From: Paracoccus spongiarum
Lineage (GTDB): Bacteria; Pseudomonadota; Alphaproteobacteria; Rhodobacterales; Rhodobacteraceae
Length of the DNA stretch: 64,000 bases
Reading direction: 5' to 3'
Assembly: GCF_030732095.1 (NCBI RefSeq)
Contig: NZ_JAVAMQ010000006.1
Location: 62,001-126,000, forward strand
In this document: one piece after another, positions 44,994 to 56,400 of the stretch
Layout: each line of letters opens with the position of its first letter
How positions within the stretch are numbered: the stretch's first letter is position 1
Program-made: the position numbers and the translations under genes
Notes under the pieces: generated by a model
The model's database searches: none
What the model saw: only the letters and a program-made list of their open reading frames with translations
Told to the model about the DNA's origin: nothing

Positions 44994-45656
44994 ATGACGC
45001 AGGGCAACCGGATCGTGGTGATCCTCGGCTCGATCCGCGAGGGGCGGATCAACGACCGCGTGGCCGCCTGGGTCGCGGGCCAGCTGTCCATGCACGGCTT
45101 CGCGCCCGAGATCCTCGATCCTGCCGATCCCGACCTGCTGCATGTGCAGATCGGCGACCAGGCGGCCGTGGCGCGGCTGCGCCAGCGCATGGCGGGCGCC
45201 GACGGCTTCGTGATCGTGACCCCCGAATACAACCATGCCGAACCGGGCACGCTGAAGACGCTGATCGATTCGGTGACCGCCGAATGGTGGGCACGACCGG
45301 TCGGGCTGATCGGCTATGGCGGCATATCGGGCGGGCTGCGCGCGATCGAGGCGCTGCGCGTGATCCTGGCCGAACTGCACACCGTCACCATCCGCGACAC
45401 GCTCAGCTTTGCCTCGCCCTGGCGGCGCTTTGACGCGGCCGGGCGGATCACCGATCCCGACGACGCGGCGGCGGCCGAGGCGGCGATGGCGGTCTTTGCG
45501 CACCGGCTGCGATGGTGGGCGGATGCGCTGGCCGATGCGCGGGTCGCGCGCCCGTATGACCGGCCCGACGACGAGGACGCGGACGGGCACGAGGACGACG
45601 GCGAGGGGGGCGGAACCGGGGGCGCACGGTCGGCCGCCGGTGCCGGCGGTGCCTAG
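44994..45656 (+). CDS. NADPH-dependent FMN reductase family flavoprotein
   Basis: 220 residues. Flavodoxin-like fold: VVILGSIREGRINDRVAAW (FMN phosphate loop), GADGFVIVTPEYNHAEPGTLKTLID (the PEYN motif of the ArsH/ChrR/azoreductase group) and GLIGYGGISGGLRAIEALR. The last ~35 residues are Asp/Glu/Gly-rich and probably disordered. Start ATG 44994 (AGGCAGGG upstream); GTG 44985 is possible. Exact substrate (quinone, chromate, flavin) unknown. Confidence 0.92.
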   Translation: MTQGNRIVVILGSIREGRINDRVAAWVAGQLSMHGFAPEILDPADPDLLHVQIGDQAAVARLRQRMAGADGFVIVTPEYNHAEPGTLKTLIDSVTAEWWARPVGLIGYGGISGGLRAIEALRVILAELHTVTIRDTLSFASPWRRFDAAGRITDPDDAAAAEAAMAVFAHRLRWWADALADARVARPYDRPDDEDADGHEDDGEGGGTGGARSAAGAGGA

Positions 45657-45904
45657 CCGCAAGGCGGCCGCAGCGCGCGATCCCGGCCGGCCGGGGCGGC
45701 AATTTCACCGCGCGGGACCTTCCGCCTCTGGCATCTTGGCACGGGGTGACTATCTGCACAGTTCCGGCGCCGCGATCCGGCGCCACCTCATCCGTCGCCC
45801 CATGCGCCGCGCTGCCCCCACCGCGCCGCGCGTAGCGGCCGGCCGGAACTCGCCGCCGCGCACCGCGCAGGCGCCGGCCGGCAGAACCTGAAGGAAGTCC
45901 GGGC

Positions 45905-46842
<938 letters not shown>

Positions 46843-46846
<4 letters not shown>

Positions 46847-47616
46847 GCATGGGCGTCAACTGGCCCGGCGTGCGGGCGATCTTCCACCATGAGATGATGC
46901 GGTTCTTCCGCACGATCTGGCAGTCCCTGGCCTCGCCGGTGGTGTCGACGACTCTGTATTTCGTGGTCTTCGGCGCGGCGATCGGCGGCCGCATCCAGTC
47001 GGTCGACGGGGTGCCCTATGGCGCGTTCATCGTGCCCGGGCTGATGATGCTGACGATCCTGCAGCAATCGGTCAGCAATGCCAGCTTCGGCATCTACTTT
47101 CCGAAATTCAGCGGCACGATCTACGAATATCTCGTCTCGCCCGTCGGCTGGATCGAGGTGACGCTTGGCTTCGTGGGTGCCGCCGCCGCCAAGGCGATGA
47201 TGATCGCGCTGGTCATCCTTGCCACCAGCTTCTTCTTCGTCGGCGTCCACATCCTGCACCCGTTCTGGATGCTGGCCTTCCTGTTCCTGACGGCGGTGGG
47301 CTTCAGCCTCCTGGGCTTCATCATCGGGTTGTGGGCGAAATCCTTCGAGCAGTTGCAGATCGTGCCGCTGATGGTCATCACGCCGCTGGTGTTCCTGGGC
47401 GGCGCCTTCTATTCGGCCAGCATGCTGCCACCCTTCTGGGAGGCGGTGGCCAAGCTGAATCCGGTGCTTTACCTCATCTCGGGGTTCCGCTGGTCCTTCT
47501 TCGGGCTGGCCGATGTGCCGGTCGGGGTCTCGCTGGCAGCGGTGGCGCTGATGGTGGTGGTCTGCTTTGCCGTCATCCGCTGGATCTTCGCGACCGGCTG
47601 GCGGCTGCGCGAATAG
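46843..47616 (+). CDS. ABC-2 type transporter permease (YadH type)
   Basis: 257 residues with six membrane helices. Shows [64 protein letters not shown] and [45 protein letters not shown], the ABC-2 membrane domain signatures. Works with the ATPase encoded by the overlapping upstream gene. Convergent with the next gene with only four bases between the stops. Confidence 0.95.
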
Positions 47617-47620
47617 GCGA

Positions 47621-48109
47621 TCATCGCCGGCGCGGCGCTAGTCCCTCGCAGATGCGCGTCTGCGGGTCCAGCCGCACGTAATCCTCGGCCGAGATCACCT
47701 GCATCTCGATCGAGCGGTTCCAGCCCGCCAGCCAGCGCTGGCGGACCCCGCCGCGATAGGTGTCGGCCATGATCCGGTCCACCATCGGCGGGATGATCGT
47801 GGTGCCGGGGATGCGGGGCGCGTGAAACCCGATCCGCGCCTTCGGCCCCAGGCAGGCATTGGGCAGGGTGATCAGCATGGTGCAGGCCGACCGGCAATAG
47901 CCGCGAATGCGGAGCTGCCGGCCCGACCGCGCCAGATCGTCACGGCGCTGCAGCATCTGCAGGACGTTGCCGCCACTGTCGTTCCAGATGTCGATGGGAC
48001 CGGATCCCGAGGGGGGCGCCGCCGGGGCAAGGACCGGCCCGCCGGCCATGCACAGCGCCAGCAGGACCGACGACAGGGTGATGCGCAACGGGCGGGCCAT
48101 GCAGACCAT
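47621..48109 (-). CDS. Exported protein of unknown function with a ClpP-like core motif
   Basis: 162 residues. Signal peptide about 1-28 (ITLSSVLLALCMAGGPVLA). The mature part has IDIWNDSGGNVLQMLQRRDDLARSGRQLRIRGYCRSACTMLITLPNACLGPKARIGFHAPR. This resembles periplasmic crotonase/ClpP-fold proteins (COG3904-like), where Ser and His of the SAC and GFH segments would be active. Four Cys remain after export, allowing disulfides. Start at ATG 48109 or 48100. Function unproven. Confidence 0.75.
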   Translation of the reverse strand: MVCMARPLRITLSSVLLALCMAGGPVLAPAAPPSGSGPIDIWNDSGGNVLQMLQRRDDLARSGRQLRIRGYCRSACTMLITLPNACLGPKARIGFHAPRIPGTTIIPPMVDRIMADTYRGGVRQRWLAGWNRSIEMQVISAEDYVRLDPQTRICEGLAPRRR

Positions 48110-48159
48110 CTTCGCGATCCGGGGCGGGATGGGAAGTCACGATCGGGGCACCGCGCTGC

Positions 48160-48528
48160 CTAGCGCAGGGCCAGCGTCGCCCGGTCGCCAGCGCCCTTGT
48201 CGGCGGTGAAGACGACCCGCTCGCCGTCGCGCACCACCAGCTGGCAGTTCAGCGGCCATTCCCGCGCGCCCCAGGCCAGCGTGCGGCAGAACCAGCCGCG
48301 TTCCCAGGTCCAGGTGCCGCGCACCTCGCGGCCGAAGGCGCGGCCGCTGATGCGGCCGTCATCGCCGACCCGCAGCGTGATCCCGGTGCTGGTCAGGTCG
48401 CGCCCGCCGACCAGACCGACAAAGGCCTCGCGCGTGGTCACCCGTTCGGCAAGGGCCGCGACGGGCAGGGCTGTCAGGGGCAGGGCGGTGATGGCGGCGG
48501 CAAGGGCGGCGGCGGCAAGGCGGGGCAT
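48160..48528 (-). CDS. Exported small protein of unknown function
   Basis: 122 residues. Signal peptide about 1-27 (ALPVAALAE). Mature domain has REAFVGLVGGRDLTSTGITLRVGDDGRISGRAFGREVRGTWTWERGWFCRTLAWGAREWPLNCQLVV, a beta-rich pattern with two Cys (CR and NC) that probably pair. I have seen this compact periplasmic pattern in Rhodobacteraceae but know no function. AGAGGAG precedes ATG 48528. Divergent from rimO across 127 bases. Confidence 0.75.
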   Translation of the reverse strand: MPRLAAAALAAAITALPLTALPVAALAERVTTREAFVGLVGGRDLTSTGITLRVGDDGRISGRAFGREVRGTWTWERGWFCRTLAWGAREWPLNCQLVVRDGERVVFTADKGAGDRATLALR

Positions 48529-48655
48529 GGCGTCTCCTCTGGCGCGTGGTTTCGGGACAGCTACGCATGAGGGGTCGGGAAAGTTGCGCCGCGGGCCAGG
48601 GCAATTCGCATGACGCAGGCTTTTCAGGTCGCGGCGAATCGCATATCTGCGCGGG

Positions 48656-50020
48656 ATGCACAGCAATCCGCCCGACCTGCGCCCCGACCTCGCCCGCGCC
48701 CGCATCCCCGACGACCGCCGCGCCGGCCAGCCGACGATCGGCATGGTCAGCCTCGGCTGTCCCAAGGCTCTGGTGGACAGCGAGCGCATCCTGACCCGGC
48801 TGCGGGCCGAGGGCTACGCGATCAGCGGCGAATACCAGGGCGCCGACGCGGTGATCGTGAACACCTGCGGCTTTCTGGACAGCGCCAAGGCGGAATCGCT
48901 GCAGGCCATCGGCGAGGCGCTGCGCGAGAATGGCCGGGTGATCGTGACCGGCTGCCTCGGCGCCGAGCCGGACTACATCACCGGCGCGCATCCCAGCGTG
49001 CTGGCGGTTACCGGGCCGCATCAATACGAACAGGTGCTGGATGCGGTGCATGGCGCGGTGCCGCCGCAGCCCGACCCCTTCATCGACCTGCTGCCGGCCA
49101 GCGGCGTCAGCCTGACCCCGCGCCACTACAGTTATCTGAAGATTTCAGAGGGTTGCAACCACAAGTGCAAGTTCTGCATCATCCCCGACATGCGCGGCAG
49201 GCTGGTCAGCCGTCCCGCCCATGCGGTGATCCGCGAGGCGGAACGGCTGGTCGCGGCGGGGGTGCGGGAACTGCTGGTCATCAGCCAGGACACCTCGGCC
49301 TATGGCGTCGATCTGAAACACGCCACCGATCGCGGCCACCGCGCCCATCTGACCGATCTGGCGCGTGATCTGGGCAGCCTCGGGGCCTGGGTGCGGCTGC
49401 ATTACGTCTATCCCTATCCGCATGTGCGCGATCTGATCCCGCTGATGGCCGAGGGGCTGGTGCTGCCCTATCTCGACATCCCGTTCCAGCACGCCCATCC
49501 CGACACCCTCAGGCGCATGGCCCGCCCGGCGGCGGCGGCGCGCACGCTGGACGAGATCGCGGCCTGGCGCGCCGTCTGCCCCGAGATCGCGCTGCGCTCG
49601 ACCTTCATCGTCGGCTATCCGGGCGAGACCGAGGCCGAGTTCCAGACGCTGCTGGACTGGCTCGACGAGGCGCAACTGGATCGCGTCGGTGCCTTCCAGT
49701 ACGAGGATGTCAGGGGCGCGCGGGCCAATGCGCTGCCCGATCATCTGCCCGCCGAGGTCAAGCAGGACCGCTTCGACCGCTTCATGCAGAAGGCACAGGC
49801 GATCAGCGAGGCGCGGCTGGCCGCCAAGGTCGGCCGGCGGATCGAGGTGATCGTGGACGAGGTCGATGCCGAGGGCGCGACCTGCCGCACCAGGGCCGAT
49901 GCGCCCGAGATCGACGGCAACCTGTTCATCGACGAGGGATTCGCGGGGCTGGCGCCCGGCGACATCGTGACGGTGACGGTCGACGAGGCCGGCGAATACG
50001 ATCTCTGGGGCCGCCTGTGA
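48656..50020 (+). CDS. rimO: Ribosomal protein S12 methylthiotransferase RimO
   Basis: 454 residues. N-terminal UPF0004 domain with three cluster cysteines ([28 protein letters not shown]), radical-SAM motif [10 protein letters not shown] near residue 165, and a C-terminal TRAM domain ([26 protein letters not shown]). It adds a methylthio group to Asp89 of ribosomal protein S12. The [11 protein letters not shown] form separates RimO from MiaB. Overlaps the sulfotransferase start. Confidence 0.97.
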   Translation: MHSNPPDLRPDLARARIPDDRRAGQPTIGMVSLGCPKALVDSERILTRLRAEGYAISGEYQGADAVIVNTCGFLDSAKAESLQAIGEALRENGRVIVTGCLGAEPDYITGAHPSVLAVTGPHQYEQVLDAVHGAVPPQPDPFIDLLPASGVSLTPRHYSYLKISEGCNHKCKFCIIPDMRGRLVSRPAHAVIREAERLVAAGVRELLVISQDTSAYGVDLKHATDRGHRAHLTDLARDLGSLGAWVRLHYVYPYPHVRDLIPLMAEGLVLPYLDIPFQHAHPDTLRRMARPAAAARTLDEIAAWRAVCPEIALRSTFIVGYPGETEAEFQTLLDWLDEAQLDRVGAFQYEDVRGARANALPDHLPAEVKQDRFDRFMQKAQAISEARLAAKVGRRIEVIVDEVDAEGATCRTRADAPEIDGNLFIDEGFAGLAPGDIVTVTVDEAGEYDLWGRL

Positions 50021-50889
50021 GCGTGGCCGCGCCGGTCTGGGACCCCGAGGGCCGGCCCCGCAAGCCGCGCATCATCGGCATCGGCGCGCAGAAGGCCGGC
50101 ACAAGCTGGCTCAGCGAGATCCTGGCCCAGCACCCGAAGATCTGGACCCCGCCGTTCAAGGAGGTCCAGTTCTTCAACCACCGCTTCATCCCCGAGCATC
50201 GCCAGTGGCTGCCCTGGCATTTCCGCCGCAGCACCGAGAACCTGGTGCGCCGCCATGTCGCCAGCGGCGAGCCGATCCCGGCCGAGATGGCGGTCTATCT
50301 GGCCCGCGTCACCGAGGGCGAGATGTTCACCGACCGCTGGTATCGCGGCATCTTCGCCCCGGCGCCGCAGGGCACCCGTCCCATCGACATCACGCCCGAA
50401 TACTCGACGCTGCCCGAGGAGGGCGTGGACCATGTCCGCGACTACCTGCCCAAGGCGCAGTTCATCTATATCCTGCGCCATCCGGTGGACCGGGCGATCT
50501 CGCAGCTGAAGATGAACCTGCGGCGCAAGAACCGCCGGCCCGCCAGCCTCGCTGACTGGCTGGTCGAGATCGAGGACCCGGTCCTGCTGGATCGCGGCGA
50601 CTATGCCACCTATCTGCCGCGCTGGCGGGCGCGCTTTGGCCCGGACCGGCTGCTGGTGCTGCCCTTCGGGCGCATCGCCCGCGATCCCGAGGGGCTGATC
50701 CGCGATGTCGAGGCGTTTCTGGACCTGCCGGCCGCCGAGTACCGGGGGCTGCGCAAGAAGGTCTTTGCCGCGACCGGCGACCTGTCGGTGCCCGACGAGG
50801 CCCGCGCCGCGCTGCGGGCCCGTCTGGAGCCGCAGTTCGCGTTCCTCGAGCGCACCATGCCGCCGGCCTTCCTGGCCGATCTGCGCTGA
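50017..50889 (+). CDS. Sulfotransferase family protein
   Basis: 290 residues, GTG start at 50017 overlapping the rimO stop (GTGA). PAPS 5'-phosphosulfate loop [22 protein letters not shown] near residue 20, [22 protein letters not shown] and the 3'-phosphate block [22 protein letters not shown] near 150. Resembles heparan-type (NDST-like) sulfotransferases found in bacteria. The acceptor is unknown; surface glycans or small molecules are possible. No PAPS-synthesis genes nearby. Confidence 0.9.
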   Translation: MSVAAPVWDPEGRPRKPRIIGIGAQKAGTSWLSEILAQHPKIWTPPFKEVQFFNHRFIPEHRQWLPWHFRRSTENLVRRHVASGEPIPAEMAVYLARVTEGEMFTDRWYRGIFAPAPQGTRPIDITPEYSTLPEEGVDHVRDYLPKAQFIYILRHPVDRAISQLKMNLRRKNRRPASLADWLVEIEDPVLLDRGDYATYLPRWRARFGPDRLLVLPFGRIARDPEGLIRDVEAFLDLPAAEYRGLRKKVFAATGDLSVPDEARAALRARLEPQFAFLERTMPPAFLADLR

Positions 50890-50945
50890 CCTTTCCCCGG
50901 CCGGCCATTTCCCCTACATAGCGGCAAAGATTTCAGGAGAATCCG

Positions 50946-52601
50946 ATGGCGTCCTATCAGTTCGTGTATCACATGGACGGCGTGTCCAAGACCTATCCCG
51001 GCGGCAAGAAGGTCTTCGAGAACATCCGTCTGAACTTCCTGCCCGGCGTCAAGATCGGCGTCGTGGGCGTCAACGGCGCGGGCAAGTCGACGCTGCTGCG
51101 CGTGATGGCAGGCTGGGACAAGGATTTCACCGGCGAGGCCTGGGCCGCCAAGGGCGCGACCGTCGGCTATCTGCCGCAGGAACCGCAGCTGGACGAAAGC
51201 CTCGACGTGCGCGGCAATGTCATGCTGGGCGTCGCGGCCAAGCAGGCCAAGCTGGACCGCTACAACGACCTGGCGATGAACTATTCCGACGAGACGGCCG
51301 AGGAGATGGCCGCCTTGCAGGACCAGATCGACGCCGAGAACCTGTGGGATCTGGACAGCCAGATCGACGTGGCGATGGAGGCCCTGCGCTGCCCGCCCGA
51401 CGACGCCGACGTGACCACCCTGTCGGGCGGCGAAAAGCGCCGTGTCGCGCTGTGCAAGCTGCTGCTGGAAGCGCCCGACATGCTGCTGCTGGACGAGCCG
51501 ACCAACCATCTGGACGCCGAAACCATCGCCTGGTTGCAAAAGCACCTGATCGAATACAAGGGCACGATCCTGACGGTCACCCATGACCGCTATTTCCTGG
51601 ACGACATCACCAGCTGGATCCTGGAACTGGATCGCGGGCGCGGCATTCCCTACGAGGGCAATTACTCCGCCTGGCTGGAACAGAAGGCCAAGCGGCTGGA
51701 GCAGGAGGCCCGCGAGGACAAGTCCAAGCAGAAGGTGCTGGAACGCGAGCTTGAGTGGATTCGCGCCGGCGCCAAGGCCCGGCAAGCCAAGCAGAAGGCC
51801 CGGATCAACGCCTATAACGAGATGGCGAACAAGACCGAGAAGGAAAAGCTGTCGAACGCCCAGATCATCATTCCCAACGGCGAACGCCTTGGCGGCAAGG
51901 TGATCGAGGTCGCCGGGCTGAAGAAGGCGATGGGCGACAAGCTGCTGATCGAGAATCTCGATTTCGCGCTGCCGCCGGGCGGCATCGTCGGCGTCATCGG
52001 CCCCAACGGCGCCGGCAAGTCCACGCTGTTCCGCATGCTGACCGGCAACGAGGCGCCCGACGAGGGCAACATCACCCTGGGCGAGACGGTGCAGCTGTCC
52101 TATGTCGACCAGTCCCGCGACGCGCTGGCCGATGGCAAGACCGTCTGGGAGGAAATCAGCGGCGGGGCCGAGTTGATCGCGCTGGGCGATGCGACGATGA
52201 ACAGCCGCGCCTATTGCAGCGCCTTCAACTTCAGGGGCGGCGACCAGCAGAAGAAGGTGGGCCAGCTGTCGGGCGGCGAACGCAACCGCGTGCACATGGC
52301 CAAGCTGCTGAAATCGGGCGGCAACGTGCTGCTGCTGGACGAACCGACCAACGATCTGGACGTGGAAACGCTGCAGGCGCTGGAAGCCGCGCTGGAGGAT
52401 TTCGCCGGCTGCGCGGTCATCATCAGCCATGACCGCTTCTTCCTCGACCGCCTCTGCACGCATATCCTGGCCTTCGAGGGCGATGCCCATGTCGAATGGT
52501 TCGAAGGCAACTTCGAGGCCTATGAGCAGGACAAGATCCGCCGCTTGGGACCGGATTCGGTCGAGCCCAAGCGGGTGAAATACAAGAAATTCACCCGTTG
52601 A
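50946..52601 (+). CDS. ettA: Energy-dependent translational throttle protein EttA (ABC-F)
   Basis: 551 residues with two ABC domains and no membrane helices. First: VVGVNGAGKSTLLRVM, LSGGEKRRVALCKLL, LLLDEPTNHLDAETI. Second: VIGPNGAGKSTLFRML, LSGGERNRVHMAKLL, LLLDEPTNDLDVETL. Between them lies the arm/linker with AWLEQKAKRLEQEAREDKSKQKVLERELEWI, the basic coiled coil that reaches the ribosomal E site. It gates entry into elongation according to the ATP/ADP ratio. SD-like AGGAG lies just before ATG 50946. Confidence 0.96.
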   Translation: MASYQFVYHMDGVSKTYPGGKKVFENIRLNFLPGVKIGVVGVNGAGKSTLLRVMAGWDKDFTGEAWAAKGATVGYLPQEPQLDESLDVRGNVMLGVAAKQAKLDRYNDLAMNYSDETAEEMAALQDQIDAENLWDLDSQIDVAMEALRCPPDDADVTTLSGGEKRRVALCKLLLEAPDMLLLDEPTNHLDAETIAWLQKHLIEYKGTILTVTHDRYFLDDITSWILELDRGRGIPYEGNYSAWLEQKAKRLEQEAREDKSKQKVLERELEWIRAGAKARQAKQKARINAYNEMANKTEKEKLSNAQIIIPNGERLGGKVIEVAGLKKAMGDKLLIENLDFALPPGGIVGVIGPNGAGKSTLFRMLTGNEAPDEGNITLGETVQLSYVDQSRDALADGKTVWEEISGGAELIALGDATMNSRAYCSAFNFRGGDQQKKVGQLSGGERNRVHMAKLLKSGGNVLLLDEPTNDLDVETLQALEAALEDFAGCAVIISHDRFFLDRLCTHILAFEGDAHVEWFEGNFEAYEQDKIRRLGPDSVEPKRVKYKKFTR

Positions 52602-52636
52602 GCCGTCAAGGCCGACCCCCGCCTGCGACATCGAAA

Positions 52637-52669
52637 GACGCCCGCATCCCGATCCGGGCTGCGGGCGTC
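52637..52669 (+). terminator. Hairpin after ettA
   Basis: GACGCCCGCA (52637-52646) pairs with TGCGGGCGTC (52660-52669); loop 13 bases. The following CTGCATTCTGTCC is only weakly T-rich, so efficiency is uncertain. Could serve both ettA and the convergent gene. Confidence 0.55.
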
Positions 52670-52727
52670 CTGCATTCTGTCCTCTTGGCGTCAGGCCCGC
52701 GCCATGCGCGCGCACCTCGCGCGTTTT

Positions 52728-53150
52728 TCAGGCGGCCTTGAAGCTGCCGCCGCCTGCACCCACGCCGCCCCCGGCGCCGATGCCCCCGGTGCTGCAATTG
52801 CCGATGAAGCCGTCGCCGGTGATCTGCACATGGGCGGTGCCGCCGATGATGCCAACCACCTCGACCACGAAGGCGCCGGACTTGCCGATCAGCCCCTCGA
52901 CGGGCGTGTTGAACCAGGCCTTGCCCCAGCCGGTATAGCCGCCGAAGCCGCCGGCGAAGCCGCCCTGGAATTGCGCGATGGTGTTGCCGTTGGTCTTGAA
53001 GTCGACGTTCAGATAGCCGCCGCCGGCCGCGCCGATCGAGACGGTGCAGTCATAGGTCGATGTGGCCAATGCCTTGGCGTCGGCCCCGGCCAGAAAGCTG
53101 CGCGCGGCAGCCTGCGATTCCTGCACGCGTTCCTTTACGTCGCTGTCCAT
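52728..53150 (-). CDS. Glycine-rich protein of unknown function, possibly Vap-like beta-barrel
   Basis: 140 residues from ATG 53150, with GGAGGAGAA just upstream. A helical, charged N-terminus (1-35) leads to an almost purely beta/Gly pattern: DCTVSIGAAGGGYLNVDF, AQFQGGFAGGFGGYTGWGKAWFNTPVEGLIGKSGAFVVEVVGIIGG, then HVQITGDGFIGNC and a Gly tail. No signal peptide. The GG-spaced strands and the AWFNTPVEGLIG segment remind me of the VapA/lipid-contacting barrel fold, but this is a low-confidence resemblance. Function unknown. Confidence 0.65.
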   Translation of the reverse strand: MDSDVKERVQESQAAARSFLAGADAKALATSTYDCTVSIGAAGGGYLNVDFKTNGNTIAQFQGGFAGGFGGYTGWGKAWFNTPVEGLIGKSGAFVVEVVGIIGGTAHVQITGDGFIGNCSTGGIGAGGGVGAGGGSFKAA

Positions 53151-53470
53151 GATGTTCTCCTCCGATGTGACCCTGATCCGGGTCGGCCTGACCCTCATGC
53201 CGCCCGTGGACACAGGATGCGCCTCTGAACGATCGGGTTCTGTGTCGCGCGACACAACCACAGACAAAAGGCAGACGGGGGGCGGCAAACGAAGGAACCC
53301 CCCGCATTCGCTGCCGGAATGCGGGGGGCCTGGTCAGGCTGCGCGCCTCTTGAAGGGCGGCTGGCTGCTTCGATAGGGGCGCGGTGTGGTAGGGGAGCCG
53401 CGTCCTTCGCCTGACGTATTCGCTGGGCATGAGGGCGTTCTGCGGGGGCGGTGGGCCGCCCCCGGTCGGA
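53151..53470. other. 320-base non-coding stretch between nrdJ and the glycine-rich protein gene
   Basis: Holds the nrdJ terminator hairpin at 53298-53328 and must hold the promoter of the downstream minus-strand gene. Open frames here have no ribosome site or recognisable product. No RNA gene recognised. Confidence 0.5.
53298..53328 (-). terminator. Terminator of nrdJ
   Basis: CCCCCCGCATTC (53298-53309) and GAATGCGGGGGG (53317-53328) form a perfect 12-bp stem with a seven-base loop. On the minus strand it is followed by TTCCTT. It lies about 140 bases after the nrdJ stop, in nrdJ's direction. Confidence 0.8.
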
Positions 53471-56400
53471 TCAGCTGCACCCCGAGGTGCCGCCGCAGGT
53501 GTTGCACTTCATGCAGGTGCCGTTGCGGACCAGGGTGTAGTTGCCGCATTCGCCGCAGGGATCGCCCTCGTAGCCCTGCATCCGGGCCTTGGTGCGGGCG
53601 TCCATCTCGGTCGTGGTGACCGAGGCGACGGTGAAGCTGGCCTGCGCCTCGGCCATGCCGCTGGCGACCGCGGCCGAGGACACGCCGCCCTGCAGCACCA
53701 TCAGTTCCTGCGGCAGGCGCTTGCGCAGGTATCCGGCACTGCTGATCTGCTTCAGCATGGTCAGCGATTTCAGCTCGGCCTGTTCGCTGACCGGGCTGAC
53801 ATTCAGCCCCTCGCCCTCGCCGCCGCCCAGATCGTCGAAGCTGGCGCCAACGGGCTTCACATGCGCCAGATCGGTGCGGTCCAGATAGCTGACGGCCAGT
53901 TCGCGGAACACGTAGTCGAGGATCGAGGTCGCATTCTTGATGCTGTCATTGCCCTGCACCATGCCCGCCGGTTCAAAGCGGGTGAAGGTGAAGGCGTCCA
54001 CGAACTCCTCCAGCGGCACGCCGTATTGCAGCCCGACCGACACCGCGATGGCAAAGTTGTTCATCATGGCCCGGAAGCCCGCGCCTTCCTTGTGCATGTC
54101 GATGAAGATCTCGCCCAGCTTGCCGTCATCATATTCGCCGGTGCGCAGATAGACCTTGTGGCCGCCGACGATGGCCTTCTGGGTATAGCCCTTGCGGCGC
54201 TGCGGCAGCTTCTCGCGGTGATTGCGCACCGCCTCGCGGATGATGATCTTCTCGACGATCTTTTCTGCGATGACGGCGGCCTTTTCCTGCGGGTTGCCGG
54301 TGGCCAGGATCTCTTCGGCCTCGTCGTCATCCTCGACCAGCGCCGAGGCCAGCGGCTGCGACAGCTTCGAGCCGTCGCGATAGAGCGCATTGGCCTTGAT
54401 CCCCAGCGACCAGGACAGCTCATAGGCGGCCAGCGCATCGGCGATGGTGGCGCTGTTGGGCATGTTGATGGTCTTCGAGATCGCGCCCGAGATGAAGGAC
54501 TGCGCCGCCGCCATCATGCGGATATGGCTGTCCACCGACAGATAGCGCGTGCCGGTCTTGCCGCAGGCGTTGGCGCAATCGAAGACCGGCAGGTGTTCGG
54601 GCTTCAGATGCGGCGCCCCTTCCAGCGTCATGGTGCCGCAGACATGGTCGTTCGCCGCGTCGATCTGGGCCCTGGTGAAGCCAAGGTGGCGCAGCAGGTC
54701 GAAGCCCGGATCGGCCAGCTTGTCGGCCGGGATGCCAAGCGTGCCCTTGCAGAAATCCTCGCCAAGCGTCCACTGGTTGAAGACGAAGCGGATGTCGAAG
54801 GCGGTGGCCAGCGCGGCCTCGACCTTCTCGATCTCGCGCGCGCCGAAGCCGTGGCCGGCCAGCGCGGTGTGGTTGATGCCGGGGCAGTTGCCAAGGCTGG
54901 CATGGCCGACGGCATGGGCTATCATCTCCTCGATCTGCGCCGGTGCGTAGCCAAGCGCCTCCAGCGCGGCGGGCACCGACTGGTTGATGATCTTGAAATA
55001 GCCGCCGCCCGCCAGCTTCTTGAACTTGACCAGCGCGAAATCGGGCTCGATGCCGGTGGTGTCGCAATCCATCACCAGTCCGATCGTGCCGGTCGGCGCG
55101 ATGACGGTGGCCTGCGCGTTGCGGAAGCCGTGATCCTCGCCCAGGGTCAGTGCCTCGTCCCAGGCCTCGCGGGCAATGGCGACCAGCCGCGCATCGGGGC
55201 AGTTGTCGGCGTCCAGTTCGACGGGGCGGACATTCACGCCGTTGTAGTTGCCGGTGCCGTGGGCCGCGGCCCGGTGGTTGCGGATCACCCGCAGCATGTG
55301 GTCGGCATTGCGGGCATAGCCGGGGAAGGCGCCCAGTTCGGCCGCCATCTCGGCCGAGGTCGAGTAGGCCACGCCTGTCATGATCGCGGTCAGCGCGCCG
55401 CACAGCGCCCGGCCCTCATCGCTGTCATAGCCAAGGCCCATGTTCATCAGGAGGCCGCCGATATTGGCATAGCCAAGGCCAAGGGTGCGATAGTCATAGC
55501 TGCGCTGCGCGATCTCCTTGCTGGGGAACTGCGCCATCAGCACGCTGATCTCCAGCGTGACGGTCCACAGCCGGGTGGCGTGGACATAGGCGTCGGCGTC
55601 GAACTGGCCATTGGTCCAGAAGGTCAGCAGGTTCATCGAGGCCAGGTTGCAGGCCGTGTCGTCGAGGAACATGTATTCGCTGCACGGGTTCGAGCCCCGG
55701 ATCGCCCCGTCGGCCGGACAGGTGTGCCAGGCGTTCACGGTGTCGTGGAACTGGATTCCCGGATCGGCGCAGGCCCATGCGGCGTGGCCGATCTGGTCCC
55801 ACAGCTCGCGCGCCGAGACGGTGCGGGCGATCTTGCCGTCGGTGCGGCGCAGCAGTTCCCACGGCTTGTCCTCGCGCACCGCGTCCAGGAAGGCGTCGGT
55901 GACCCGGACCGAGTTGTTCGAGTTCTGCCCCGAGACGCTGACATAGGCCTCGCTGTCCCAGTCGGTGTCGTAGGTGGGGAACTCGATGCTGTCAAAGCCC
56001 TGCCGGGCGTATTGCAGGACGCGGTTGACATAGGTTTCCGGGATCATCGCGCGCTTGGCGGCGCGGATCGCGGTCTTCAGCCCGGCATTGGTGGCCGGGT
56101 CGGTCGCGGCCGCCATGTCGCCGTCCCATGCCTTGATGGCGGCGAAGATGTCGTTCAGGCCGCGTTCATGCGCCTTCGAGCCGGCGACGAGGCTGGCGAC
56201 CTTCTGTTCCTCGATCACCTTCCAGTTGATGAACGCCTCGATGTCGGGGTGATCCATGTCGCAGATCACCATCTTGGCGGCGCGGCGCGTGGTTCCGCCC
56301 GACTTGATCGCACCCGCCGCGCGGTCGCCGATCTTGAGGAACCCCATCAGCCCCGAGGACTTGCCGCCGCCCGACAGGCTTTCGCCCTCGCCGCGCAGGC

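Noticed and set aside
55683..55700. GGGTTCGAGCCCC, resembling a tRNA T-arm
   Set aside because: It lies within the nrdJ coding sequence in the conserved NPCSEY region and has no acceptor, D or anticodon arms around it.
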